64,000 bases of DNA. Source: Bradyrhizobium sp. AZCC 2176. GTDB lineage: Bacteria > Pseudomonadota > Alphaproteobacteria > Rhizobiales > Xanthobacteraceae. Every line of letters starts with the position of its first letter. Position 1 is the stretch's first letter. A model generated the notes under the pieces. The model worked only from the letters and a program-made list of their open reading frames with translations, was not told where the DNA came from and ran no database searches. Positions 35,415 to 43,279 of the stretch are shown here, piece by piece. The translations under genes were made by a program, and so were the position numbers. The stretch is taken from positions 6,413,501 to 6,477,500 of the forward strand of contig NZ_JAZHRX010000001.1 in NCBI RefSeq assembly GCF_036924645.1, read 5' to 3'.

Positions 35415-36779
35415 ATGAGCGAAGCGAAGACCGTCGCAATCATCGGAGCCGGGCCGGTCGGCCTCGCCGCCGCCGCCCATGTTCTGGAGCGCGGCCTGCA
35501 GCCGATCGTACTGGAAGCAGGCGACAAGGTCGGCCACGCCGTGCGGCAATGGGGCCACGTCCAACTGTTCTCGCCCTGGGAATACAACGTCGACAAAGCG
35601 GCGGCGCGGCTGCTGGCGACGACCGGCTGGAACTCTCCCGAACCCGAGCAGTACCCGACCGGCGGCGAAATGGTCGAGCGCTATCTCGAGCCGCTCGCCA
35701 ACAACACCGCGCTCAAGGCCCATATCCGCACGTCGAGCCGCGTCACCGGTATCAGCCGGGCGGGCTTTGACAAGCTCAAGACCAGGGGCCGCGAAACGGC
35801 GCCGTTCGAAATCCGGTATCAGAACGGGAAAGGTCCTGAAATCGTCAAGGCCGATGCGGTCATCGACGTATCCGGCACCTGGCATTCGCCGAATCCGGCG
35901 GGCGCGAACGGCCTCCCCGCCATCGGCGAAACGGAGGCCACCGACAGGATCGTCTATGGCATGCCCGACGTATTGGGTAAGGACCGTGGGCGCTATGCCG
36001 GCAAGACCGTCGCGGTGCTGGGCGCCGGGCATTCCGCGATCGGCACGCTGACCGATCTGGCGAGGCTTGCGGCAGAAGTACCCGAAACCCGACCGGTCTG
36101 GCTGTTGCGCGGCAGCGATCCCGCCAAGGCATTTGGCGGCGGCGCCAATGACAAGCTGGTCGCCCGCGGCGAACTTGGCGCAGCCTTTGCCGCGCTGGTA
36201 ACGGCAGGCCGGGTCAGGGTGGAAAGCGAATTTCGCGTCTCGCATCTCGTCGCCGACGGCCCTCGCCTTGTCGTCGGTGCCATATCGGGCTGCAGGGCCC
36301 GTCGGGCTGTGGTCGACGAACTCATCGTCGCGACGGGCTTTCGCCCGGACCTCGACTTTGCGCGCGAGTTGCGCATCCGGCTCGATCCGGCGATCGAATG
36401 TCCGGTCGCGCTGGCGCCGCTGATCGATCCCAACGAGCATAGCTGCGGCACCGTGCGGCCGCACGGCGCACGTGAACTGGCACAGGACGAACCCGGCTTC
36501 TATTTCGCGGGCATGAAATCCTACGGCCGTGCGCCGACCTTCCTGATGCTCACGGGATACGAGCAGGTGCGCTCGATCGCCGCCGACATCGCCGGCGATC
36601 GCACGGCCGCAGAGCGGGTCGAACTTGTGCTGCCGGAGACCGGCGTTTGCAACCGGTCGCTTGCGCCAGATGCCAGCAATTGTTGCGGTGGCCCTGCATT
36701 ATCGGATGTTGACGCGTGTTGCGCCGCGGACGAGAAAGCAAAGCAGGACGGCAAGAGGGGGTGCGGTTGCGCGTCCTGA
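35415..36779 (+). CDS. Arsenic-linked flavoprotein monooxygenase-like protein with Cys-rich tail
   Basis: The 454-residue protein has an FAD motif GAGPVG (11-16) and a second dinucleotide motif GAGHSAIG (about 200), as in flavin-containing monooxygenases and ArsO-type proteins of ars operons. After residue 410 comes a tail with seven Cys (412, 423, 424, 435, 436, 450, 452) in CC and CGC clusters. This tail could bind trivalent arsenic. The reaction is not known; oxidation of an arsenical or a thiol is a reasonable guess. It lies 54 bases after arsR and just before the MFS genes. Confidence 0.8.
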   Translation: MSEAKTVAIIGAGPVGLAAAAHVLERGLQPIVLEAGDKVGHAVRQWGHVQLFSPWEYNVDKAAARLLATTGWNSPEPEQYPTGGEMVERYLEPLANNTALKAHIRTSSRVTGISRAGFDKLKTRGRETAPFEIRYQNGKGPEIVKADAVIDVSGTWHSPNPAGANGLPAIGETEATDRIVYGMPDVLGKDRGRYAGKTVAVLGAGHSAIGTLTDLARLAAEVPETRPVWLLRGSDPAKAFGGGANDKLVARGELGAAFAALVTAGRVRVESEFRVSHLVADGPRLVVGAISGCRARRAVVDELIVATGFRPDLDFARELRIRLDPAIECPVALAPLIDPNEHSCGTVRPHGARELAQDEPGFYFAGMKSYGRAPTFLMLTGYEQVRSIAADIAGDRTAAERVELVLPETGVCNRSLAPDASNCCGGPALSDVDACCAADEKAKQDGKRGCGCAS

Positions 36780-36789
36780 CCAACGGGGA

Positions 36790-37035
36790 GTGAGCGGAAT
36801 CTCGCTGGAAGGCCGATCCATCATTGTCGCGATGTGCCTGGGGCGGCTCGGCAGCCTGCTCCCGCACGTCGTCGTGCCGTCTACTCTCGCCGCATTCCTG
36901 ATTCCGGAATGGAAGTTGAGCGGCGCGCAGGCGGGCTTGCTGGCCGGCTCGGGTGCTGCCGGCTACATGCTGACAGTGCCGGTTATCCTGCTCGGGCCGC
37001 TGGCGCTCTATTGGTCGAGAAGAGAGATGCCGTGA
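36790..37035 (+). pseudogene. Remnant of an MFS transporter (internal deletion)
   Basis: A GTG-initiated frame of 81 codons encodes the first two membrane segments of an MFS carrier (MCLGRLGSLLPHVVVPSTLA, then LSGAQAGLLAGSGAAGYMLT) and jumps directly to a short tail, ILLGPLALYWSRREMP, that reads like the end of such a carrier. About 300 middle residues are missing and the frame is kept. A ribosome-binding site (ACGGGGAG) remains. Its stop overlaps the start of the intact MFS gene. A functional mini-protein cannot be excluded. Confidence 0.6.
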
Positions 37036-38210
37036 ATCGCAGCCAGCTTTCCATCATTGTCGCGCTCGGCACCACGCAGACCCTGGCCTGGGCCTCGAGC
37101 TATTACCTGCCCGCGATCCTCGCCGATCCGATCGCGCGCGATCTCGGCGTGTCCTCGAACTGGATCTTCGCCGCCTTTTCCGCTTCGCTGGTCATTTCGG
37201 CCATGCTCGGGCCGCGGATCGGCCGGCAGATCGACCTGGTCGGCGGCCGGTCCGTATTGTCACTTTCCAACCTCGTGCTGGCCGCGGGGCTGACGCTGCT
37301 CGGCCTCACCTATTCGATACCGGTGCTGCTTACGGCCTGGCTCCTGCTCGGCATCGGTATGGGTGCGGGGCTCTACGACGCCGCGTTCGGCGCACTCGGC
37401 CGCATCTACGGCGACGCGGCGCGGCGCTCGATCACCGGCATCACCCTGATCGCGGGCTTCGCCTCGACCGTCGGATGGCCGCTGACCGCGTGGGGACTCG
37501 AAACCATCGGCTGGCGCAACACCTGCTTTGCGTGGGCGGCGGCGCACGTCCTGATCGGGCTGCCGATCAACTGGCTGATGCTGCCGCCGGTTGCCGGCGC
37601 GAAGGCGGCGGTTGCCGCTGCCGTCAAGCCGCACATTCCGCTCGACCGCACCATGATCCTGCTGGCGTTTGCCTTCGCCGCGGCGTGGAGCGTCACCGGC
37701 GCGATGGCCGCGCATTTACCGCGGATTCTGGAAGCCGCCGGCGCGACATCGCTGCAGGCAGTCGCCGCTGGCGCACTGATCGGTCCCTCGCAGGTAGCGG
37801 CGCGCATCTTCGAGGCAAGCTTTCTGTCGCGGTATCACCCGCTGGTGTCGGGCCGGCTGGCCTGCCTGACGCATCCGATCGGTGCCGCCATTATCGGATT
37901 GGCAGGCGGCGGCGCGGCGAGCGTGTTCGCCGTCTTTCACGGCACCGGCAACGGCATTTTGACCATCGCGCGCGGCACCATGCCGCTCGCAATCTTCGGT
38001 CCGCAGAATTACGCCTACCGCCTCGGGATCATCGGCGCCCCGGCGCGGATCGCGCAGGCCGGCGCCCCGCTAGCGTTCAGCCTCTTGATCGACGTCATGG
38101 GTAGCCACATCCTGATCGTGTCGTCGGCGCTCAGTCTCTCCGCGCTGCTGGCACTGTTGCTGCTGCGCGCACCGCCACCTCGAAGCGCGACGAAAGAGGA
38201 GGATGCCTGA
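37032..38210 (+). CDS. MFS transporter of the arsenic cluster
   Basis: The 392-residue carrier has 12 membrane segments, starting SIIVALGTTQTLAWASSYYL. The loop 2-3 motif reads GPRIGRQIDLVGGR. It starts at GTG 37032, overlapping the remnant stop. The place behind arsR and the flavoprotein suggests export of an arsenical, as for the MFS protein ArsK of Agrobacterium, but sequence alone does not prove that identity. A frameshifted RidA gene follows directly. Confidence 0.82.
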   Translation: MNRSQLSIIVALGTTQTLAWASSYYLPAILADPIARDLGVSSNWIFAAFSASLVISAMLGPRIGRQIDLVGGRSVLSLSNLVLAAGLTLLGLTYSIPVLLTAWLLLGIGMGAGLYDAAFGALGRIYGDAARRSITGITLIAGFASTVGWPLTAWGLETIGWRNTCFAWAAAHVLIGLPINWLMLPPVAGAKAAVAAAVKPHIPLDRTMILLAFAFAAAWSVTGAMAAHLPRILEAAGATSLQAVAAGALIGPSQVAARIFEASFLSRYHPLVSGRLACLTHPIGAAIIGLAGGGAASVFAVFHGTGNGILTIARGTMPLAIFGPQNYAYRLGIIGAPARIAQAGAPLAFSLLIDVMGSHILIVSSALSLSALLALLLLRAPPPRSATKEEDA

Positions 38211-38605
38211 ATGATCACCCGCATCAATCCTCCCGAACTCGGAACGCCGCCCGGCTATTCGCAGATCGTCGAGGTGAAGGCGGGGCGCATCGTCTTCATC
38301 GCCGGCCAGACCGCGCTCGATCGCGACGGCAATGTGGTCGGCGGGAATGATTTCGCCGCCCAGGCGGAACAGGTGTTTCGAAACCTCACGATTGCGCTGG
38401 AGGCGAGCCAGTGCACGCCGGCCAATCTGGTAAAGCTCACGGTATTCCTCACCGAAAGGATAATCTCGGAGCCTATCGCGAAGCCCGAAACCGCTTCTTC
38501 GCCTTGGTGACGCCGCCAGCCGCGCCTGCGGTCACGCTGGTCGAGGTGTCGAAGCTCTACGGCCCGGATTTCCTGATCGAGATCGAGGCCATTGCGGCGG
38601 CGTGA
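38211..38605 (+). pseudogene. RidA/YjgF-family gene with a frameshift
   Basis: The first 82 codons encode a RidA N-terminus (INPPELGTPPGYSQIVEVKA, FIAGQTALDRDGN). From about 38455 the homology continues in the -1 frame as DNLGAYREARNRFFALVTPP to a normal end at 38605. Restoring one A in the GAAAGG run would give an intact 131-residue protein. RidA proteins hydrolyse reactive imine or enamine intermediates. The short frame ends at 38510. Either the gene is inactivated or the base was lost in sequencing. Confidence 0.8.
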
Positions 38606-38618
38606 GCGTCACGCGCAT

Positions 38619-39497
38619 TCAAGGCTTCCTGACTTCCGACGTTGCGATCCAGATGCCGGCGAATACCGCAATAAGACCGAGCACGAGATTGGGCGTGATC
38701 GGCTCGCCGACCAACTGCGTCGCGAGCAGCCCCGCCGCGAGCGGATTGACAGTCATGGTGTTGGCGACACGCGTCGGCGACGCCCGTTCCAGCGCCAGCA
38801 CCCACAGGATGAACGCCAGCGCGCCGCCGGCAACGCCGAGATAAATGCCGGCGGTCCATTGCGGCGTGCTGAACTGGCTCAACGCCGTGACGCTCTCCGT
38901 CAGCGACCCGACCACGATCAGCGCCGCGGCACCAGTTCCCATGCCGACCGTCAGGAAGCCAAGCGCGCTCGATCGCTGGATGAAGGGGCGAGACCAGACA
39001 TTGTAGAACGCCATGCACAAAACAGCCGCGGTCATGATCAGTTCGCCACGCCAAGCTCCCGGCGGCGCGGCCGACAATCCCGTCGCGAGCGCGGCGGCGA
39101 CACCGAATACCGCGACGCAGACCCCGATCGATTTCCGTTTCGTCAGCGGCTCGATGCCGAGCAGCGCGCCGACCACCATGGTGTGCAGCGGCAGCGTCGC
39201 CAGCGCGAGCGAGGCGCGCGCCGCGGTCGTGTAGGACATCGCGATGTTGTAGAGGACGAAGAACACGCCGAAGAAGCAAAAGCCCAGCGCGGCGACGGCC
39301 GGCCAGTCCCGGCGTTGCGGCCATCGCGCTTTCAGCAATAGCGTCACTGGCAGCACGCAGCAAAAGCCAATTCCCCAGCGCAGGATCGCAAGCGTAATCG
39401 GATCGGTGTTGCCGGCGAGATAGCGCGTGATCGCCGCCGCGGTGCCGCCGAGGCAACTCGAGACCAGCGCGATCGTGACCCCAACCCATTCGCCCAC
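38619..39497 (-). CDS. EamA/DMT-superfamily transporter
   Basis: The 292-residue protein has ten membrane segments in two EamA repeats (about 5-135 and 150-285). The first repeat begins IALVSSCLGGTAAAITRYLA, and the second ends with LVGEPITPNLVLGLIAVFAG. Members export amino acids or other metabolites; the substrate is unknown. GTG 39497 has GGAGAG at the right distance; ATG 39512 is an alternative. It is convergent with the RidA pseudogene. Confidence 0.85.
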   Translation of the reverse strand: MGEWVGVTIALVSSCLGGTAAAITRYLAGNTDPITLAILRWGIGFCCVLPVTLLLKARWPQRRDWPAVAALGFCFFGVFFVLYNIAMSYTTAARASLALATLPLHTMVVGALLGIEPLTKRKSIGVCVAVFGVAAALATGLSAAPPGAWRGELIMTAAVLCMAFYNVWSRPFIQRSSALGFLTVGMGTGAAALIVVGSLTESVTALSQFSTPQWTAGIYLGVAGGALAFILWVLALERASPTRVANTMTVNPLAAGLLATQLVGEPITPNLVLGLIAVFAGIWIATSEVRKP

Positions 39498-39788
39498 GCC
39501 GTCTCTCCGCATTCTAACGCGCCATCGGCCGCAGCGCTTGGCTGAACATATGATCGCAACAGATCGGTGCGCGAGCAAAAAGCGTTTGTCGCGTGAATCT
39601 TTCTGCCGGATGGCGACAGGTGTCAGCATGGCAGCAACTGTCAGCAGCGCGGTCATCGCCAGCAGGCCAGACGGTGCATCTTGCGCGCGAGGTCATGCCG
39701 GGCATAACCTGACTGCGGGGATATCGCAGCCTCCCCGTCAAATGGTGATCCCATTCAAGCGCTGCTCGCTTTTTTGTGGAGCGGGCAC

Positions 39789-40520
39789 ATGGATGGCACG
39801 ACACTCGAACTGACGCTGTTTCTTCTCGCGACCTTTGCCGGCGCGGTTGTCGCCGGCCTCACCGGCTTCGCCTTCGGCCTCGTCGTCTCGGCGATCTGGC
39901 TCTACTTCCTTACTCCCCTGCAAACCGCGACGCTGATCATCGCATTCGGGCTGCTCGTGCAGGGCTATTCGGTCTGGAAGCTGCGTGGCGCGCTAGACTG
40001 GAAGAAACTCTGGCCGTTCGTGGCCGGCGCCGCGCTCGGCGTTCCCGTCGGCGTCGGCATCCTGACCTGGGCGAACCCCGCCCATGTGCGCATGGGCGTC
40101 GGCGCCTTCCTGGTGCTCTACAGCCTCTATGCGCTGCTGCGTCCCGCGATCCCGAAGGTCGAAGCCGGCGGCGCTGTAGCGGACGCCGGCATCGGATTCC
40201 TCAACGGCGTGCTTGGTGGCATCACCGGCCTCGCAGGAATCCTCGTCACCATCTGGTGCGGGCTGCGCGGCTGGCCCAAAGATCTACAGCGCACGGTGTT
40301 TCAGCCGGTGGCCGTTGCGATCTTCCTGATGAGCGCGCTGTGGATCGGCGCCAAGGGCGCGATCACGCCGGACACGATCAAGCTGTTCCTGATCGGATTG
40401 CCGGCGTTGCTCGCCGGCACCTGGCTTGGGCTGAAACTGTACGGCCGGCTCGACGAGGCTTCGTTCCGGAAGGTCGTGCTGCTACTGCTTCTGCTCTCAG
40501 GCGTCGCCCTGACGATTTAA
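39789..40520 (+). CDS. TauE/SafE-family anion exporter
   Basis: The 243-residue membrane protein has eight hydrophobic segments and the duplicated motif GLTGFAFGLVVSAI and LGGITGLAGILVTIW that marks the family. Members move sulfite, sulfoacetate or related anions. GGAGCGGGC precedes the ATG. Its stop overlaps that of dmeF by a few bases (convergent). A region of 291 bases upstream contains no gene. Confidence 0.85.
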   Translation: MDGTTLELTLFLLATFAGAVVAGLTGFAFGLVVSAIWLYFLTPLQTATLIIAFGLLVQGYSVWKLRGALDWKKLWPFVAGAALGVPVGVGILTWANPAHVRMGVGAFLVLYSLYALLRPAIPKVEAGGAVADAGIGFLNGVLGGITGLAGILVTIWCGLRGWPKDLQRTVFQPVAVAIFLMSALWIGAKGAITPDTIKLFLIGLPALLAGTWLGLKLYGRLDEASFRKVVLLLLLLSGVALTI

Positions 40521-41467
40521 GCGTGCGCGTGCGGACAGGTCTCGACCTCGATCGTGACGTGGCTAAGACCGCGCAGGCCGTCGAGCCGGCGCTTGTAGGT
40601 TGCCGGCGGCAGCGGGTGGTCGGAGACCACGGAAATCACCGCGGCACGATGGCCCGGACCGACCTGCCAGAGGTGCAGATCCGTGACGCGATCGCCCTTG
40701 GTCTCGAGCCGGTCGCGGATGACCATTTCGAGATTCTTGTCCGCATTGACGTCGAGCAGCACGGCACCGGACGCGCGCAGCAACCCGTAGGCCCAGCTCG
40801 CGATCACGAGGCTGCCGATGATTCCCACCGCCGGATCGGCCCACACCCATTGCGCATACATCGCCACCAGCAACGCCGCGATGGCGAGGATCGAGGTTGC
40901 GGCATCGGCCATCACGTGGACATAGGCGGCGCGCAAATTGTTGTCGTGATGATGATGGCTAGGGGAGTGAGCATGATCATGATCGTGGCCATGACCATGA
41001 TGATGGTCGTGATCATCGCGCAGCAGCCAGGCGCTGACGATATTGACGACGAGACCGAGGGCTGCGACCGCAATCGCCTCGCCATAGGCGATCGGCACCG
41101 GACGAAGCAGCCGGACCGCGCTTTCATAGGCGATCTGAACCGCGATCATGCTCAGGATGATCGCGCTGGAAAAAGCGGCGAGATCGCCGAACTTGCCGGT
41201 GCCGAACGTGAAATGCGAGTTGCCTGCCTGCCGGCGCGCGAACAGATAGGCCAGCGCCGCAATCCCGAGCGCGGCGGCGTGGGTCGCCATGTGCCAGCCA
41301 TCGGCCAACAGCGCCATCGATCCGGAAAGCCATCCGACGACGATCTCGCCGACCATCATGGTCGCGGTCAGCGCGACCACGAGCCGGGTCCGGCGCTCGT
41401 GACGGTCATGGCGGGAACCCAGAAACACGTGATCGTGGGTCCACTGGTCAATTGAATGTGAGTGCAT
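40517..41467 (-). CDS. dmeF: CDF-family Co2+/Ni2+ exporter, DmeF-like
   Basis: The 316-residue exporter has six membrane segments and the CDF sites ADGWHMATH in segment 2 and VMADAATS in segment 5. A His/Asp-rich loop between segments 4 and 5 (about 145-168) delivers metal. The N-terminus (HDHVFLGSRHDRHERRT) is typical of DmeF. In rhizobia DmeF exports Co2+ and Ni2+ and often pairs with the repressor DmeR, which is not visible here. ATG 41467 is favoured by GAGGA; an ATG two codons upstream is also possible. Confidence 0.88.
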   Translation of the reverse strand: MHSHSIDQWTHDHVFLGSRHDRHERRTRLVVALTATMMVGEIVVGWLSGSMALLADGWHMATHAAALGIAALAYLFARRQAGNSHFTFGTGKFGDLAAFSSAIILSMIAVQIAYESAVRLLRPVPIAYGEAIAVAALGLVVNIVSAWLLRDDHDHHHGHGHDHDHAHSPSHHHHDNNLRAAYVHVMADAATSILAIAALLVAMYAQWVWADPAVGIIGSLVIASWAYGLLRASGAVLLDVNADKNLEMVIRDRLETKGDRVTDLHLWQVGPGHRAAVISVVSDHPLPPATYKRRLDGLRGLSHVTIEVETCPHAHA

Positions 41468-41597
41468 GGTCATCCTCGGAGATATCGCCCGAATCCTGCG
41501 CCCAAATATCGGATTCGCGCCCGCAACTTCCAGGCGGCCGCGGCGTTAACGGCCCGGTTATTTGACAGCCTATCACGGTTTGGCTGTGATGCTGCCA

Positions 41598-41692
41598 TGG
41601 GGGCTTGCGATCCCCCCACGAGGCGACATGCCCAAGTATCGCGTCCCGGTTCAACGAGGGGGCGCACGCGCATGTCCTTTTCCAGCTCATCC
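41598..41692 (+). promoter_or_regulatory. Chromate-type 5' leader, copy 1 (hairpin plus short upstream frame)
   Basis: TGGGGG (41598-41603) pairs with CCCCCA (41613-41618) around a CTTGCGATC loop. Then come CACGAGGCGAC and a short frame starting ATGCCCAAGTATCGCGTCCC (41628), MPKYRVPV. The same block precedes the rhodanese-ChrB gene at 45419. The innermost stem pair differs in both arms between the copies (G-C here, A-T there), which supports an RNA structure. It may belong to the chrB RNA motifs described upstream of chromate genes. Confidence 0.6.
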
Positions 41693-41794
41693 GACATTCA
41701 GTCAAAATTCGGCCGCGCAGTAGCGCGCATCGCCGGAAATATCGCTATGGCGGCCGAACATTCTTGGGGCGCACACGCAATCCGGAGAGACGCC

Positions 41795-42685
41795 ATGAAA
41801 CACCCCATTACGCTACTCGCGCTCGGCACCGTGCTGCTGTCTCAGGCCGCCCGCGCCGATGCCCTCGATTGGAAGAAAGTAGACGCCGCCCTCGGCAAGA
41901 CCGCCACGGTGAGCGGCGAAGTGCACCGTTACGGGCTGCCGCGATCCGACCTGCGTGTCACGCTCGACGGTGTCGCGATCAAGCCGGCATTGGCGCTCGG
42001 AGGCTGGGTTGCCTTTGCGCCCATGCAGGGAGAGGCCATGTTGATGGGCGACCTGGTGCTGCTCGATACCGAGATCTCGCCCGTCATGACCAAATTGCTG
42101 GACAGCGGGCTGGAGATCACCGCCATCCACAATCACGTGCTCCGTGCCTCTCCGGCGACCTTCTACATGCATGTGGCCGGGCACGGCGATCCCGAGAAGA
42201 TGGCAAGCGCCATCCGTGCCGCGCTTTCGTCGGCGAGCAAGACGCCGTTCGATCCGCCGGCCACCACCGCCACAGCCGCGCCGCCGGCGATCGATCTCGA
42301 TACCGCAGGGATCGACGAGGCGATGGGCGCCAGGGGTACCGTGAATGGCGGCGTCTACCAGTACGGCATTCCACGGCGGGACCCGGCCAGGGAAGACGGA
42401 ATGCAGGTGAACGCCGCGCTTGGCGGTGCGAATGCCATCAACTTTCAACCGACTGGCGGCGGCAAGGCCGCCATAACAGGCGATTTCCTGGTGACGGGGA
42501 GCGAGGTCAATCCGTTGATCCGGGCGCTGCGTGCCGGCGATATCGAAGTCACGGCGATCCACAGTCACATGCTCGCAGAAGAGCCGCGGATGTTTTTCGT
42601 CCACTTCTGGGCCAACGACGATGCCCTGAAACTGGCGCGCAGCGTTCGCACCGCGCTCGACAAGACGGCCGTCGCACAGCATTGA
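41795..42685 (+). CDS. Exported DUF1259 (LppY/LpqO) protein
   Basis: The 296-residue product has a signal peptide (about 1-22, ending QAARAD) and two homologous DUF1259 domains (about 25-150 and 170-290). Each shows the pattern VSGEVHRYGLPR / VNGGVYQYGIPR and EITAIHNHVLRASPATFYMH / EVTAIHSHMLAEEPRMFFVH. The conserved His-rich strands may bind a metal. The family has no proven function but is often near chromate genes. CCGGAGAGACGCC precedes the ATG. Its leader is a copy of that of the ChrB gene, so both may be induced together. A terminator follows. Confidence 0.82.
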   Translation: MKHPITLLALGTVLLSQAARADALDWKKVDAALGKTATVSGEVHRYGLPRSDLRVTLDGVAIKPALALGGWVAFAPMQGEAMLMGDLVLLDTEISPVMTKLLDSGLEITAIHNHVLRASPATFYMHVAGHGDPEKMASAIRAALSSASKTPFDPPATTATAAPPAIDLDTAGIDEAMGARGTVNGGVYQYGIPRRDPAREDGMQVNAALGGANAINFQPTGGGKAAITGDFLVTGSEVNPLIRALRAGDIEVTAIHSHMLAEEPRMFFVHFWANDDALKLARSVRTALDKTAVAQH

Positions 42686-42711
42686 CCGGTCGGCCGGTCA
42701 GACCCTTTTTC
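42683..42711 (+). terminator. Rho-independent terminator overlapping the DUF1259 stop
   Basis: TGACCGG pairs with CCGGTCA across a TCGG loop, then GACCCTTTTTC. The TGA is the stop codon of the DUF1259 gene. Confidence 0.65.
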
Positions 42712-42975
42712 TCAGGCGGCTTGGTGCGCGCCTGAGATGGCCGGGCTGATGGCGGGGTGCGAGGGTTCCGCCAGATCGCGGTGCTTCTTTCCAGCGCCGC
42801 GAGGCATGCTGATCGGGCAGACAGTCGTTTGCGGACCAGTTTGCGCCTGGATGCGATCGCACGCACAAGCATCGCATCAAACCATTCCATAATTTCAATA
42901 AATTGCCATGGACATCCCTAGCGTGCCGCTAAGAAGTTTTTGGCATGAGGAAAAGCCAACCCTCGGAATTGGGCC

Positions 42976-43278
42976 ATGGAAGAAGAAACCCGCCTACGTG
43001 AATTGGAAGCTGAGTGTCGACAGCGCGCGCTCAGCCAACCCGACAAAAAATGGTACTGGCTCGCCCAAGCGGCAAAATACCAGGTCCAGGCGAACCAGAA
43101 AATCGCCTTTCGTTCCGAGGAGTGCCACACAACCGACTCTCCCGAGGTCATCCTGGCGCACTGGCCGCATCGCCGTGACGAACGACGATTGATGGAGCCC
43201 CTTCCCCATGAGGGACGAACGGCTGACGAAGTGATCGCCCTGAAGACCGCCAACAAGAACGGCGCGCCAGGCTGGTAG
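42976..43278 (+). CDS. Small soluble protein of unknown function
   Basis: The 100-residue product starts EEETRLRELEAECRQRALSQ followed by PDKKWYWLAQAAKY, a pattern I recall from a family of short Bradyrhizobium proteins. It is helical and charged, without signal peptide. A 290-base gap separates it from the DUF1259 gene and contains nothing else I can name. It is convergent with the MFS gene, one base apart. Confidence 0.6.
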   Translation: MEEETRLRELEAECRQRALSQPDKKWYWLAQAAKYQVQANQKIAFRSEECHTTDSPEVILAHWPHRRDERRLMEPLPHEGRTADEVIALKTANKNGAPGW

Positions 43279-43279
43279 T

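Noticed and set aside
39776..41455. 559-codon open frame spanning two convergent genes
   Set aside because: It overlaps TauE/SafE in another frame and dmeF antisense, and is rich in Arg and His without motifs.
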